Positions 52,632-63,192 are shown, counted from the stretch's first letter. The stretch: DNA of 64,000 nucleotides from Halobacillus sp. Marseille-Q1614 (GCF_902809865.1 NZ_CADDWH010000001.1:1054001-1118000), one strand, 5' to 3'. Made by a program: numbers and translations. The notes: generated by a model not told the origin, from the sequence alone.

Positions 52632-52865
52632 CTACTTTTTCTTGAAACGGCCTTTTGTTAGATTTCGCTTTCGGTCACGGTGAAGGATAAAGCCTCCGAT
52701 AAAGGCAACGCCTCCCACAACAAACAGCAGCCCGACGATCCCTTGAATGGCCACGTGAAAAAAGACTGGGTGAAAGACGTTAAACAGTGCGTCACGTATT
52801 AATTTTATCCCAATAACAGCAATAATACCCGGGGTTACAAGCATTAGTAATGCAATTAATCGCAT
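52632..52865 (-). CDS. yqzF: YqzF family membrane protein (DUF2627)
   Basis: A 77-residue protein with two transmembrane helices (residues 3-25 and 38-62) and a basic C-terminal tail (HRDRKRNLTKGRFKKK). It lies divergent to bkdR exactly as yqzF does in B. subtilis. AAAGGAGAACG precedes the ATG. Function is unknown. Confidence 0.85.
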   Translation of the reverse strand: MRLIALLMLVTPGIIAVIGIKLIRDALFNVFHPVFFHVAIQGIVGLLFVVGGVAFIGGFILHRDRKRNLTKGRFKKK

Positions 52866-52938
52866 AAGTCGTTCTCCTTTATTCTAAATCCTTCCCTAGT
52901 ATACCAAAACAGGCATCAGCTGAAAACAAAGCAGACTA

Positions 52939-52967
52939 TTGCCAATTCATGCAGAATAATGTACGAT
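52939..52967 (+). promoter_or_regulatory. Putative SigA promoter for bkdR and the bkd operon
   Basis: TTGCCA (52939-52944), 17 bases, then TACGAT (52962-52967, 4/6), 34 bases before the bkdR ATG. It is the best candidate in the gap to yqzF. Confidence 0.45.
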
Positions 52968-53001
52968 GAAATTACGCAAAATATTGCAGGGTGTGATCAT
53001 T

Positions 53002-55068
53002 ATGAAGCGGGTGTTAATTGTTGGAGCTGGCAAAGGCGGGTCAGCTTTATTGAAAATCTTGCACGATAGTGATCAGCTTACCGTCGCAGCGGTAATTGAT
53101 CACAACCCCGGGGCAGAAGGTTTACAGATCGCTGAACGATTAGGGATTGAGACAGGCAGCGAATGGCTGGACTATATACATAAACAAATAGACATCGTCA
53201 TTGAAGCGACAGGTTCTGAACTCGTGTTCGAGCAGATAAGAGAGGCTCGGCCGGCAGAAACCGTCGTTATCCCTGGATCTGTTGCCTATATCACTTCAGA
53301 ACTGCTCGAGGAAAAAGAAAATTTATTAAGTAAGCTTAAAGATCAGACGAACAATCAAAACCTTATTTTAAACAGTATTCATGACGGCATGGTGGTTATT
53401 GACAGAAACGCTAATATCACCTTTCTTAATCAGAGCGGAGAAAAGATTCTTGCGAAAAAGCGGAAAGATGTGGTTGGAAAACATGTTCATTCTGTTATTC
53501 CGGCTTCAGGACTTCCGCTGCTTTTAACTACAAAGACGAAGGAAGTCAATAAAAAGCTTGTTCTTGAAAATGGAAGGAAAGTTATTACAACGCGGATTCC
53601 GCTCATTGGATCAGACAATACCCTTATCGGTGCCTATGCAGTTTTTAAAGATATTACGGAAATCGTAGGTCTGGCTGAAGAAATCACCGACCTTAAAGAA
53701 GTGAAAACAATGCTTGAAGCGATCATCCACTCATCGGATGAAGCTATCTCTGTTGTAGATGAAAATGGAAACGGTTTAATGATAAACCCTGCATACACAC
53801 GAATTACGGGCTTAAAGGAAAGCGATATCGTAGGAAAACCGGCGACAGTGGATATTTCTGAAGGGGAGAGTATGCACCTTAAAGTGTTACAGACGAGGCG
53901 GGCGGTCCGCGGTGTAAGAATGAAAGTCGGACCGTTAAAGAAAGAGGTTCTCGTTAATGTTGCTCCTGTAATCGTTGATGGAAAGCTGAAAGGGAGTGTC
54001 GGCGTACTGCACGATGTCAGTGAAATCCAGTTATTGACCACTGAGCTTAAGAGGGCACGCCAGATTATCAGGAACCTTGAAGCAAAGTACACATTTGCCG
54101 ATATTACCGGCGATTCTCAGGAGCTGACACTTGCTTTAGAGCAGGCAAGAGTTGGAGCTAAGACGCCGGCCACCGTACTTTTAAGAGGGGAATCAGGCAC
54201 GGGAAAAGAATTATTTGCCCATGCTATCCATAATGAGAGCAATCGGAGGCATAATAAGTTTATACGGGTAAATTGTGCGGCCATTGCAGAATCGCAGCTT
54301 GAGAGTGAGCTGTTTGGGTACGAGGACGGGGCTTTCGTTGGTGCGAAGCAAGGCGGGAAAAAAGGATACTTTGAAGAAGCTCATAACGGCAGTATCTTTT
54401 TAGATGAAATCGGCGACTTGACACTGCCTATGCAGGCCAAACTGCTAAGAGTTCTTCAGGAGAAAGAAATTGTAAGAATTGGCGGCACGAAGCCGGTTAT
54501 CGTTGATGTAAGGGTAATCGCAGCAACCAATGTTAATTTAGAAAAGGCTATAATGCAGAAGACATTTAGAGAAGACTTGTACTATCGACTGAATCGCCTT
54601 CCCATCTACATCCCGCCATTAAGAGAGAGAAAAGGGGATCTTGTGCCGTTAACGAACCATTTAATTCAAAAATTAAACGAGGATTACGGCCGAAACGTAA
54701 GATCTATTGATGAGGAAGCCTTCTTAAAGCTTCAGGATTATGACTGGCCGGGAAATGTACGGGAGCTCGAAAATGTGATCGGCAGGGCAATGATATTTAT
54801 GGAGCATCAGGAAGAGGTTATTAAAAAATCTCACCTTCCTGCCTTAACCACCCTTTATGATCAACAGAAAGAAGAGGCCATATGGTTAGGCGGCTCTCTC
54901 CAGGAAGCAGTAGATGAATATGAAAAAGGGCTGCTTGCAGATGCTTTTAAAACCCACGATTTTAATAAAACACAGACGGCTAAAGCACTCGGGATCTCGA
55001 TACGGAATCTGTATTATAAGCTTGATAAATATAATTTGAATAAAGAAAACTTGCAAGGATATTCATAG
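53002..55068 (+). CDS. bkdR: Sigma54-type activator BkdR with altered GAFTGA loop
   Basis: Regulator of branched-chain keto-acid catabolism, 688 residues. An N-terminal nucleotide-binding-like domain ([15 protein letters not shown]) is followed by two PAS domains (about 115-340), an AAA+ domain (about 365-600) and a Fis-type helix-turn-helix ([20 protein letters not shown]). Walker A GESGTGKE, Walker B FLDEIGD and the arginine-finger [10 protein letters not shown] are intact. The loop that normally reads GAFTGA reads GAFVGA (443-448, codon GTT at 54337). ATG 53002 is preferred; the frame extends to 52966. Only 18 bases separate it from ptb, and no -24/-12 site is seen there. Its target sigma factor usage is therefore doubtful. 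Confidence 0.9.
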   Translation: MKRVLIVGAGKGGSALLKILHDSDQLTVAAVIDHNPGAEGLQIAERLGIETGSEWLDYIHKQIDIVIEATGSELVFEQIREARPAETVVIPGSVAYITSELLEEKENLLSKLKDQTNNQNLILNSIHDGMVVIDRNANITFLNQSGEKILAKKRKDVVGKHVHSVIPASGLPLLLTTKTKEVNKKLVLENGRKVITTRIPLIGSDNTLIGAYAVFKDITEIVGLAEEITDLKEVKTMLEAIIHSSDEAISVVDENGNGLMINPAYTRITGLKESDIVGKPATVDISEGESMHLKVLQTRRAVRGVRMKVGPLKKEVLVNVAPVIVDGKLKGSVGVLHDVSEIQLLTTELKRARQIIRNLEAKYTFADITGDSQELTLALEQARVGAKTPATVLLRGESGTGKELFAHAIHNESNRRHNKFIRVNCAAIAESQLESELFGYEDGAFVGAKQGGKKGYFEEAHNGSIFLDEIGDLTLPMQAKLLRVLQEKEIVRIGGTKPVIVDVRVIAATNVNLEKAIMQKTFREDLYYRLNRLPIYIPPLRERKGDLVPLTNHLIQKLNEDYGRNVRSIDEEAFLKLQDYDWPGNVRELENVIGRAMIFMEHQEEVIKKSHLPALTTLYDQQKEEAIWLGGSLQEAVDEYEKGLLADAFKTHDFNKTQTAKALGISIRNLYYKLDKYNLNKENLQGYS

Positions 55069-55086
55069 GGTTCAGGAGTTGAAGGT

Positions 55087-55989
55087 ATGAAAAAATTACA
55101 AGAATTAATTGATCGATTACAAGGACAGCCGCCAAAGCGGGTGGCGATTGCTCAAGCTGCAGACGAAGAAGTCCTTAAAGCAGTTAAAAAAGCTTCCGAT
55201 ATAGGAATGGCGACATTCTTACTTACCGGAGATGTGGAAAGCATTAAACAAGCGGCACATAAAGCGGAGTTGGACCTTACCCAGCCCGCAATTACTATTG
55301 AAGGCTGCGAGGCTGCTGAAGCTTCATCAAAAGCCGTAAAAGCCGTTAAGTCCGGAGATGCACAAGTCGTCATGAAGGGCAAAGTGGATACGAAATCATT
55401 GCTGAAAGCTGTACTGAATAAAGAGAATGGGTTAAGAGGCAGAGGGGTACTGTCACATGTGGCATTATTTGAAATCCCTCACCAGGAGCGGTTGATTTTC
55501 TTAACTGATTCAGCGATGAACATTGCTCCCACTCTTGAGGAAAAGGTGCAGATTGTAAAAAACGCAGTGGGAGTAGCCGTAGAATGCGGCTGGAAAATGC
55601 CGAAAGTTGCGCCGCTTGCTGCAGTGGAAGTAATTAATCCCGCAATGCCGGCGACGTTAGATGCGGCGGCACTGACGCAGATGAACAGAAGGGGACAAAT
55701 TACGAACTGTATAATTGACGGTCCTCTAGCTTTTGATAACGCCGTCAGTAAAGAAGCTGCCAGCCAAAAAAGCATTTCTTCAGAAGCAGCAGGGGCTGCT
55801 GACATACTTATGGTTCATTCGATTGAAGCAGCCAACGCCTTATATAAATCTTTTATTTACTTTGCCCAGGCAAAAGTGGCTGCCGTAATTAGCGGAGCGG
55901 AGGCCCCGATTGTGCTGACTTCAAGATCAGATTCGGCCGAAAGTAAATTATATTCTTTAGCATTAGCCTTAAATTACAGTACAAAATAG
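55087..55989 (+). CDS. ptb: Phosphate butyryltransferase
   Basis: Converts branched acyl-CoA or butyryl-CoA and phosphate to the acyl phosphate, 300 residues. Motifs VVMKGKVDTKSLLKAVLNKE near residue 95 and GPLAFDNAVSKEAA near 215 are typical. It is the first enzyme gene after bkdR with a GGAGTTGAAGG ribosome-binding region. With Buk it yields ATP from acyl-CoA in keto-acid breakdown. Confidence 0.93.
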   Translation: MKKLQELIDRLQGQPPKRVAIAQAADEEVLKAVKKASDIGMATFLLTGDVESIKQAAHKAELDLTQPAITIEGCEAAEASSKAVKAVKSGDAQVVMKGKVDTKSLLKAVLNKENGLRGRGVLSHVALFEIPHQERLIFLTDSAMNIAPTLEEKVQIVKNAVGVAVECGWKMPKVAPLAAVEVINPAMPATLDAAALTQMNRRGQITNCIIDGPLAFDNAVSKEAASQKSISSEAAGAADILMVHSIEAANALYKSFIYFAQAKVAAVISGAEAPIVLTSRSDSAESKLYSLALALNYSTK

Positions 55990-56001
55990 GAGGAACTACT
56001 G

Positions 56002-57096
56002 ATGGAAATTTTTGAGTACATGAGCAAATACGATTATGAGCAGCTAGTAATGTGTCACGATAAAGCCTCTGGTTTAAAAGCGATTATTGCGATTCATGAT
56101 ACAACGCTTGGACCGGCCCTTGGCGGAACAAGAATGTGGACATACGCTTCAGAGGAAGCAGCGATTGAGGATGCTTTACGGCTTGCTAAAGGGATGACCT
56201 ATAAAAACGCGGCAGCCGGCTTAAACTTAGGCGGAGGAAAAACCGTTATTATCGGAAACCCTAAAGAAGATAAAAATGAAGCAATGTTCAGAGCTTTCGG
56301 CCGGTACATTCAAGGGTTAAACGGCCGCTATATTACAGCGGAAGATGTAGGAACTACAGAACAGGATATGGATCTCATTCATGAAGAAACGGATTATGTA
56401 ACAGGGATCTCACCTGCTTTTGGGTCTTCAGGAAACCCATCCCCGGTTACAGCCTATGGAGTATACCGAGGAATGAAAGCTGCGGCTAAAGAAGGCTTCG
56501 GCACTGATTCATTAGAAGGTAAGACCGTTGCTGTCCAGGGTGTAGGAAATGTAGCGTTTAGTCTATGCCGTCATTTACATGAAGAAGGTGCCCGCCTGAT
56601 CGTAACAGACATCAACAAAGAAGCGGTTAACCGCGCAGTAGAAGAGTTCGGAGCTACAGCTGTAGAGCCTGATGAAATCTACGGAGTGGACTGTGATATA
56701 TATGCGCCGTGTGCGCTTGGAGCTACGATTAACGATGAAACGCTCCAGCAGCTGAAGGCGAAAGTAATTGCCGGGGCAGCGAACAACCAGCTGAAAGAAA
56801 CTAAACATGGAGACATTCTTCATGAAAGAGGCATCGTTTATACGCCTGATTATGTCATTAATGCAGGCGGGGTAATCAATGTTGCCGATGAGCTTAACGG
56901 CTACAATAAAGAAAGAGCAATGAAACGGGTAGAAACTATTTATGATAATGTAACCCGTGTGTTTGAAATTTCACGGCGCGACAATATTCCAACATATAAA
57001 GCTGCTGACCGAATGGCTGAAGAGCGAATTGAACAAATGCGTCATTCCCGCAGCCAATTCCTGCAGAACAGCCATCATATTTTAAGCAGAAGATAA
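56002..57096 (+). CDS. bcd: Leucine dehydrogenase (branched-chain amino acid dehydrogenase)
   Basis: NAD-dependent oxidative deamination of leucine, valine and isoleucine to the keto acids used by the Bkd complex. The 364 residues contain the catalytic lysine in [15 protein letters not shown] near residue 80, [12 protein letters not shown] near 115 and the Rossmann motif [17 protein letters not shown] near 178. It is in the B. subtilis order (yqiT). Confidence 0.95.
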   Translation: MEIFEYMSKYDYEQLVMCHDKASGLKAIIAIHDTTLGPALGGTRMWTYASEEAAIEDALRLAKGMTYKNAAAGLNLGGGKTVIIGNPKEDKNEAMFRAFGRYIQGLNGRYITAEDVGTTEQDMDLIHEETDYVTGISPAFGSSGNPSPVTAYGVYRGMKAAAKEGFGTDSLEGKTVAVQGVGNVAFSLCRHLHEEGARLIVTDINKEAVNRAVEEFGATAVEPDEIYGVDCDIYAPCALGATINDETLQQLKAKVIAGAANNQLKETKHGDILHERGIVYTPDYVINAGGVINVADELNGYNKERAMKRVETIYDNVTRVFEISRRDNIPTYKAADRMAEERIEQMRHSRSQFLQNSHHILSRR

Positions 57097-57112
57097 GCGG
57101 AGGATAGTTATA

Positions 57113-58198
57113 GTGCAATTACACCGAATTCTTGTTATAAACCCTGGCTCGACATCGACGAAGATTGGAGTCTTTGAAAACGACCAGGAAGTATTTGAAA
57201 GAACGATTCGTCATACGGCAGATGAGATAAATCAATTTAATCACATTATCGATCAGTATGAATTTAGGAAAAATGTTATTTTATCTGAGCTCGACAAAGA
57301 AGGAATTAACATCAGCAAATTAAGTGCTGTCTGCGGGCGCGGTGGTCTGCTGCGTCCGATTGAAGGGGGCACTTACGAAGTCAATGAGGCAATGCTTGAA
57401 GATTTGAAAAATGGATACAATGGCGAGCATGCTTCTAATCTTGGCGGAATCATTGCCCATGAGATTGCCAAGGGACTGAACATTGGAGCCTTTATCGTTG
57501 ACCCAGTTGTCGTAGATGAACTTCAGGATTTAGCGAGAATATCAGGAGTTCCGGAGATACCGAGAAAGAGTATATTTCATGCCTTAAACCAAAAAGCGGT
57601 GGCTCGGAGAACGGCTTCAGATTTAGGAGTTTCCTATAAAGAGGCTCGTTTGATTGTTGTTCATATGGGCGGAGGAATTACTGTCGGCGCTCATAGAGAC
57701 GGCCGCGTAATTGATGTAAACAATGGTCTCCACGGAGACGGTCCATTTTCTCCTGAAAGAGCCGGTACTGTGCCTGCAGGAGACTTGATTTCTATGTGTT
57801 ATTCCGGTCAATACTACCGTGGGGAAATGATGAAAAAGCTCGTAGGACAGGGCGGACTCATGGCTTACCTTGATACGAATGATGCGGTAGAAGTTGAGAA
57901 AATGATTGAGCACGGTGATCAAAAAGCAAAAATTGTTTATGAGGCGATGGCCTATCAGATTGCTAAAGAGATCGGCAGCATGAGTGCGGTGCTGGAGGGG
58001 CGGATTGATGCGGTCTCCTTAACCGGAGGATTAGCTTATGGTAAAGATTTTGTTGAACATATCAAAAGACGGGTCAGCTGGATTGCCGATGTGCTAGTTT
58101 ACCCAGGTGAAAATGAGCTCGAAGCTCTGAATGAAGGAACATTGAGAGTCTTAAATAAAGAGGAACTGCCGAAGCAATATCCTAATTTTGCAGAATAA
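57113..58198 (+). CDS. buk: Butyrate kinase (branched-chain fatty acid kinase)
   Basis: Acetokinase-family enzyme that forms ATP and carboxylic acid from acyl phosphate, 361 residues. Motifs [13 protein letters not shown] at the N terminus, [23 protein letters not shown] near residue 185, and SLTGGLAYG near 305. The start is GTG 57113, preceded by GCGGAGGA. Confidence 0.95.
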   Translation: MQLHRILVINPGSTSTKIGVFENDQEVFERTIRHTADEINQFNHIIDQYEFRKNVILSELDKEGINISKLSAVCGRGGLLRPIEGGTYEVNEAMLEDLKNGYNGEHASNLGGIIAHEIAKGLNIGAFIVDPVVVDELQDLARISGVPEIPRKSIFHALNQKAVARRTASDLGVSYKEARLIVVHMGGGITVGAHRDGRVIDVNNGLHGDGPFSPERAGTVPAGDLISMCYSGQYYRGEMMKKLVGQGGLMAYLDTNDAVEVEKMIEHGDQKAKIVYEAMAYQIAKEIGSMSAVLEGRIDAVSLTGGLAYGKDFVEHIKRRVSWIADVLVYPGENELEALNEGTLRVLNKEELPKQYPNFAE

Positions 58199-58212
58199 AG
58201 GAGTCGAAAACG

Positions 58213-59634
58213 ATGGCTGAGGAATATGATTTAGTCGTACTGGGCGGAGGAACTGGCGGATATGTAGCAGCCATCCGCGCGTCAAAGCTGGGGTTGAAAG
58301 TGGCTATTGTTGAAAAAAGAGAAATGGGAGGAACGTGCCTCCATAGAGGATGCATTCCTTCTAAAGCACTGTTAAGGAGTGCGGAAGTGTTTCGTCAGAC
58401 GAAAGAAGCAGAGGCTTTTGGTGTAACTGCACAGGAGCCTGTGCTGGACTTTGCCAAAGTGCAGGAGCGGAAGCAATCGATCGTGGACACGTTACATAAA
58501 GGTGTGCAAGGGTTGATGAAAAAAGGGAAGATTGATGTATTTGAGGGCTTTGGACGGATATTAGGCCCTTCGATTTTTTCCCCGACGGCTGGTACGATTT
58601 CTGTTGAATTAAACAATGGGGAAGAAAATGAAATGATCGTTCCTAAAAACGTTTTAATCGCAACAGGATCGAGCCCTAAGTCGCTTCCGGGTCTTGAGGT
58701 TGACGGCGAGTATGTCATGACGTCTGATGAAGCCCTGCAAATGCAGGAGCTTCCAAAATCGATCCTCATTGTCGGCGGCGGCGTCATTGGGATTGAGTGG
58801 GCATCCATGTTATCTGATTTTGGTGTGGAAGTCACAGTACTTGAGTATCTGCCGGGTATCCTGCCGACAGAAGACGATGAGGTTGCCAAGGAAATGCAGA
58901 AACAAATGAATAAAAAAGGTGTCAACATCGTTACCGATGCGAAAGTTCTCGCAGATACCCTTCAAAAAGATGGCCAGGTGTCCATCGATGCTGAAGTAAA
59001 CGGAGAAACTGTTACTTACCAGGCTGAACGTATGCTGGTCTCTGTAGGGCGTTCAGCAAATGTTACAAATATAGGTCTTGAAAACACTGAAATAGAAGTA
59101 GAAAATGGAGTTATTAAGACCAACCAATATTACCAGACCAAAGAATCTCATATTTACGCGATTGGAGACGTCATCGGAGGCATGCAACTGGCTCACGTCG
59201 CTTCACATGAAGGGATTACAGCGGTAGAACATATAGCTGATAAAAAACCTCATCCTCTTAATTATGACCAGGTACCAACGTGTATCTATTCAAGCCCTGA
59301 AGTTGCTAGTGTCGGTTTAACAGAAAAACAGGCAAAAGAGCAGGGCTTCGAGATCAAAGTGGGCAAGTTCCCATTTAAAGCGATTGGTAAAGCGTTAGTT
59401 TATGGGGAAACGGACGGCTTTGTGAAGATAGTGGCTGATAAGAACAGCGACGATCTTTTAGGCGTCCATATGGTAGGTCCTCATGTAACAGACATGATTT
59501 CAGAAGCAGGACTGGCTAAAGTATTAGACGCGACTCCTTGGGAGATCGCGGAAAGTATTCATCCGCACCCTACTCTGGCAGAAGCTATTGGTGAAGCAGC
59601 TATGGCTGTAGACGGCAATCAAATACATGGTTAA
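58213..59634 (+). CDS. lpdV: Dihydrolipoyl dehydrogenase (E3) of the branched-chain complex
   Basis: Reoxidises the lipoyl group of E2 with NAD, 473 residues. The FAD motif VVLGGGTGGYVAAIRASKLG is at the N terminus, the redox-active disulfide GGTCLHRGCIPSKALL near residue 40, the NAD motif VGGGVIGIEWASML near 180, and the C-terminal HPHPTLAEAIGEA with the catalytic His-Glu pair. It lies between buk and bkdAA, as in B. subtilis. Confidence 0.95.
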   Translation: MAEEYDLVVLGGGTGGYVAAIRASKLGLKVAIVEKREMGGTCLHRGCIPSKALLRSAEVFRQTKEAEAFGVTAQEPVLDFAKVQERKQSIVDTLHKGVQGLMKKGKIDVFEGFGRILGPSIFSPTAGTISVELNNGEENEMIVPKNVLIATGSSPKSLPGLEVDGEYVMTSDEALQMQELPKSILIVGGGVIGIEWASMLSDFGVEVTVLEYLPGILPTEDDEVAKEMQKQMNKKGVNIVTDAKVLADTLQKDGQVSIDAEVNGETVTYQAERMLVSVGRSANVTNIGLENTEIEVENGVIKTNQYYQTKESHIYAIGDVIGGMQLAHVASHEGITAVEHIADKKPHPLNYDQVPTCIYSSPEVASVGLTEKQAKEQGFEIKVGKFPFKAIGKALVYGETDGFVKIVADKNSDDLLGVHMVGPHVTDMISEAGLAKVLDATPWEIAESIHPHPTLAEAIGEAAMAVDGNQIHG

Positions 59635-59654
59635 TTAATAAAGGAGGGATTCCT

Positions 59655-60647
59655 GTGGCTGAAAATCGCCATGAATCATTAGGGTTAAGTGATGAGAAAG
59701 TTTTAGAGATGTTTCGTACAATGCTGCTTGCAAGAAAGATAGATGAACGCATGTGGCTGTTAAACCGTGCGGGGAAAATTCCGTTTGTTATCTCCTGTCA
59801 GGGCCAGGAAGCAGCACAAGTTGGAGCTGCCTTTGCATTAGACCGTGAGAAAGACTATGCGCTTCCGTACTATCGTGATATGGGAGTAGTCCTTGCGTTT
59901 GGCATGACAGCCAAAGACTTGATGCTCTCAGGGTTTGCGAAAGCAGAAGATCCTAACTCAGGCGGACGGCAGATGCCTGGTCACTTTGGCCAGAAAAAGA
60001 ACCGCATTGTTACCGGATCCTCACCTGTAACCACCCAAGTTCCTCATGCTGTAGGAATTGCGCTGGCAGGTAAGATGGAAAAGAAAGACTTTGTATCTTT
60101 TGTAACCTTTGGTGAAGGTTCTTCCAACCAGGGAGATTTTCACGAAGGTGCAAATTTTGCAGGCGTTCATAAGCTGCCGGTCATTTTTATGGTAGAGAAT
60201 AACAAGTACGCCATCTCGGTTCCGGTATCCAAACAACTGGCTTGTGAAAAAGTGTCCGACCGCGCTATTGGTTATGGTATGCCTGGACACACGGTGGATG
60301 GAAATGATCCATTAGCTGTGTACGAAGTCGTAAAAGATGCGGCTGACCGCGGCCGCCGAGGCGAAGGGCCAACTTTAATTGAAGCCGTTTCTTATCGTCT
60401 TACACCGCACTCCAGTGATGATGATGATCGCACATATCGTGAACGTGATGAAGTTGCGGAAGCTAAGAAAAAAGATTCAATTGTAACCTTTGCCAACTAT
60501 TTAAGAGAGCAAAATATTTTAACAGAAGAGAAAGAAACAGAACTCAATAAAGAATTGGACGACTTAGTCAATGAGGCGACAGAATATGCGGAAAACGCAG
60601 CATACGCTGAAGCTGAATCTGCATTGAACTTTGTCTATGAAGAGTAA
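59655..60647 (+). CDS. bkdAA: Branched-chain 2-oxoacid dehydrogenase E1 alpha
   Basis: Thiamine-diphosphate E1 component alpha chain, 330 residues. Seen are RDMGVVLAFGMTAKDLM, PLATQ-like region QVPHAVGIALAGKM, the ThDP motif FGEGSSNQGDFHEGANFAGVH...VENNKYAISV and the phosphorylation-loop region RLTPHSSDDDDRTYR. The start is GTG 59655 with AAGGAGGG upstream. It combines with BkdAB as an alpha2beta2 E1. Confidence 0.95.
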   Translation: MAENRHESLGLSDEKVLEMFRTMLLARKIDERMWLLNRAGKIPFVISCQGQEAAQVGAAFALDREKDYALPYYRDMGVVLAFGMTAKDLMLSGFAKAEDPNSGGRQMPGHFGQKKNRIVTGSSPVTTQVPHAVGIALAGKMEKKDFVSFVTFGEGSSNQGDFHEGANFAGVHKLPVIFMVENNKYAISVPVSKQLACEKVSDRAIGYGMPGHTVDGNDPLAVYEVVKDAADRGRRGEGPTLIEAVSYRLTPHSSDDDDRTYRERDEVAEAKKKDSIVTFANYLREQNILTEEKETELNKELDDLVNEATEYAENAAYAEAESALNFVYEE

Positions 60648-60661
60648 GGAGGGGAATCAAC

Positions 60662-61645
60662 ATGGCAGTAATCTCTTATATTCAAGCTGTAACTCAAGCG
60701 TTAAAAGAAGAAATGGAGCGGGATGAAAAAGTTTTCGTTCTAGGAGAAGACGTTGGAAAAAGAGGCGGCGTTTTCCGTGCGACGGATGGTCTTTATGATC
60801 AGTTTGGCGAGGACCGCGTATTAGATACGCCTCTGGCTGAATCAGCAATCGCCGGTGTAGGAATCGGAGCCGCTATGTATGGAATGCGTCCGGTTGCTGA
60901 AATGCAGTTTGCCGACTTTATTATGCCTGCGGTTAACCAGATCATTTCTGAAGCTGCAAAGACAAGATATCGTTCGAACAATGACTGGTCTGTGCCAATG
61001 ACGATTCGCGCCCCATATGGAGGAGGCGTTCACGGCGCCCTTTATCATTCTCAGTCTGTCGAAGCAGTGTTCGCCAATCAGCCTGGTTTGAAAATTGTGA
61101 TGCCGTCTACTCCTTATGATGTAAAAGGATTGCTTAAAGCATCCATTCGAGACAATGACCCTGTTTTATTCTTTGAACATAAGCGTGCTTATCGTCTCAT
61201 TAAAGCCGAAGTTCCTGATGAGGATTACACTCTGCCTTTAGGAAAAGCGGACGTTAAACGGGAAGGATCGGATATTACGGTAATTACTTACGGGCTTTGT
61301 GTCCACTTTGCCCTTCAGGCTGCCGAAAAGCTTGCGGAGGAAGGCATAGATGCTCATATCTTAGACTTGAGAACGGTATACCCTCTTGATCAGGAAGCCA
61401 TCATCGAGGCGGCTAAAAAAACAGGAAAAGTTCTGCTGGTAACAGAGGATAATAAAGAGGGCGGCATTATTTCTGAAGTGTCTGCTATCATCAGCGAAAA
61501 CTGCCTGTTCGATCTTGACGCTCCAGTTAAGCGTCTTGCAGGGCCGGACATACCTGCCATGCCTTATGCTCCGACAATGGAAAAATATTTCATGATGAAT
61601 CCTGATAAAGTAGAAAAAGCTATGCGGGAACTAGCGGAATTTTAA
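60662..61645 (+). CDS. bkdAB: Branched-chain 2-oxoacid dehydrogenase E1 beta
   Basis: Beta chain of the E1 component, 327 residues. The transketolase pyrimidine domain has LGEDVGKRGGVFRATDGL, DTPLAESAIAGVGIGAAMYGMRPVAEMQF and the APYGGGVHG motif. AAGGAGGGG precedes the ATG. Confidence 0.95.
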   Translation: MAVISYIQAVTQALKEEMERDEKVFVLGEDVGKRGGVFRATDGLYDQFGEDRVLDTPLAESAIAGVGIGAAMYGMRPVAEMQFADFIMPAVNQIISEAAKTRYRSNNDWSVPMTIRAPYGGGVHGALYHSQSVEAVFANQPGLKIVMPSTPYDVKGLLKASIRDNDPVLFFEHKRAYRLIKAEVPDEDYTLPLGKADVKREGSDITVITYGLCVHFALQAAEKLAEEGIDAHILDLRTVYPLDQEAIIEAAKKTGKVLLVTEDNKEGGIISEVSAIISENCLFDLDAPVKRLAGPDIPAMPYAPTMEKYFMMNPDKVEKAMRELAEF

Positions 61646-61662
61646 TAAAGGAGGAGCTGCCC

Positions 61663-62964
61663 GTGGGATTAGAAAAGATTAACATGCCTCAGCTTGGTGA
61701 AAGCGTAACGGAAGGAACGATCAGTTCCTGGCTCGTTGAGCCAGGCGATCAAGTGAAGAAATACGATCCGATTGCTGAGGTTATGACGGATAAAGTAAAC
61801 GCAGAGGTCCCTTCTTCATTTACCGGTACGATTAAGGAAATTGTCGCAAAAGAAGATGAAACGATCGCTGTTGGCGAATTGATGTGCTATATCGAAGTAG
61901 AAGGTGCTAAAACGGCTGATCAGGCAGATGAAGCAGAATCCAAAGCAGAACCAGTGACCGAAGATCCTGTTTCCCCGCCGAAGGAAGAGCAGAAACAAAT
62001 CCAGCCTGAAAAACCTGCAGCAGATAAAGGGAATAAGAAGAGATATTCTCCTGCTGTTATGACGCTGGCCCAGGAACATGATATCGACCTAAATCATGTG
62101 GAAGGTTCAGGACGCGGCGGAAGAATTACGAGAAAAGATATCGAGAAGATTATTGCAAGCGGTGAGATTCCAGCTTCGGCCTCTCAGCCTGCTGAACCGA
62201 AGCAGGAAAAAAGCAAAGCTGCTGCTAAATCTCAAGCTCCGTCTCCTGCCGTTCAGACAGCAGAAGGAGATATCGAAATACCGGTGACGGGTGTACGTAA
62301 AGCGATCGCTCAAAACATGGTGAGGTCTACGACCGAAATTCCGCATGCTTGGATGATGGTAGAAGTGGACGTTACAGGTCTTGTTGAGCTTCGTAACTCG
62401 GTGAAAAGTGGATTTAAACAAAAAGAAGGATTCAGTTTAACATTTTTTGCCTTCTTCGTAAAAGCTGTATCTCAGGCATTAAAAGAGTACCCGCAGCTCA
62501 ATAGTACGTGGGCGGGAGATAAGATCATCCAGCGTAAAGCTATAAACTTAAATATCGCTGTTGCCAAGGATGATGAATTATTTGTTCCTGTCATCAAAGA
62601 TGCAGATGAAAAGAGCATTAAAGGGATTGCTAAAGATATTACCGATTTAGCAGGTAAGGCCCGCCAAGGAAAGCTGACTTCAAAAGATATGGAAGGCGGA
62701 ACTTTTACAGTAAACAACACAGGCTCCTTTGGTTCCATCCAGTCAATGGGAGTCATCAACCATCCTCAGGCAGCCATTCTGCAGGTGGAGTCCATCGTGA
62801 AGAAGCCGGTATACCAGGACGGCATGTTTGGTGCACGAGATATGGTAAATCTATGCCTGTCTTTAGATCACCGTGTGCTTGATGGATTAGTCGCTGGGAA
62901 CTTCCTGGCGCGTGTTAAAGAGATTTTAGAGAATATGAATAAAGACAATACATCTGTATATTAA
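61663..62964 (+). CDS. bkdB: Branched-chain 2-oxoacid dehydrogenase E2 (dihydrolipoyl acyltransferase)
   Basis: Core acyltransferase of the complex, 433 residues. A lipoyl domain with Lys44 in EVMTDKVNAEV is followed by an acidic, proline-rich linker, an E3-binding domain (YSPAVMTLAQEHDIDLNHVEGSGRGGRITRKDI, about 127-160) and the catalytic domain, ending with LSLDHRVLDGLVAGNFL, which carries the catalytic His and Asp. The start is GTG 61663. Its products are isobutyryl-, isovaleryl- and 2-methylbutyryl-CoA, primers for branched-chain fatty acids. Confidence 0.95.
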   Translation: MGLEKINMPQLGESVTEGTISSWLVEPGDQVKKYDPIAEVMTDKVNAEVPSSFTGTIKEIVAKEDETIAVGELMCYIEVEGAKTADQADEAESKAEPVTEDPVSPPKEEQKQIQPEKPAADKGNKKRYSPAVMTLAQEHDIDLNHVEGSGRGGRITRKDIEKIIASGEIPASASQPAEPKQEKSKAAAKSQAPSPAVQTAEGDIEIPVTGVRKAIAQNMVRSTTEIPHAWMMVEVDVTGLVELRNSVKSGFKQKEGFSLTFFAFFVKAVSQALKEYPQLNSTWAGDKIIQRKAINLNIAVAKDDELFVPVIKDADEKSIKGIAKDITDLAGKARQGKLTSKDMEGGTFTVNNTGSFGSIQSMGVINHPQAAILQVESIVKKPVYQDGMFGARDMVNLCLSLDHRVLDGLVAGNFLARVKEILENMNKDNTSVY

Positions 62965-62994
62965 GAGACAGGGAGCTGTTCCAAAAGTCTAAAG

Positions 62995-63020
62995 AGGGCT
63001 AATGGGAGCAGCCCTTTTTC
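62995..63020 (+). terminator. Terminator after the bkd operon
   Basis: A 6-bp stem (62995-63000 with 63010-63015) followed by T residues; an upstream GGGAGCTGTTCC segment could extend or compete. Confidence 0.7.
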
Positions 63021-63131
63021 TATCCTTTTATTTGATTATTTAGTGTTAAGTAAATTGTCGCTACTAGTTCGTAGAAGAATTTAAGAGTGTCTTTAATCTT
63101 ACAACTTATTTAAAATCTCTGGCGACTTAAA

Positions 63132-63160
63132 TTGAAAGCCTTTAAAAATCTTGGTAAACT
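63132..63160 (+). promoter_or_regulatory. Promoter for brxB
   Basis: TTGAAA (63132-63137), 17 bases, then TAAACT (63155-63160) with a TGn extension, 33 bases before the ATG. Confidence 0.55.
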
Positions 63161-63192
63161 GTGGATAGTACTTAAGAAAAGGGGCCATTTAC

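Noticed and set aside
52929-52950. Sigma54-like element on the minus strand (TTGGCA...TGCT) near bkdR
   Set aside because: The spacing between GG and GC is nine rather than ten bases, and it points toward yqzF, not toward the bkd operon.
58395-58928. Long minus-strand open frame inside lpdV
   Set aside because: Antisense shadow of a well-conserved enzyme gene; serine- and proline-rich translation typical of shadows.
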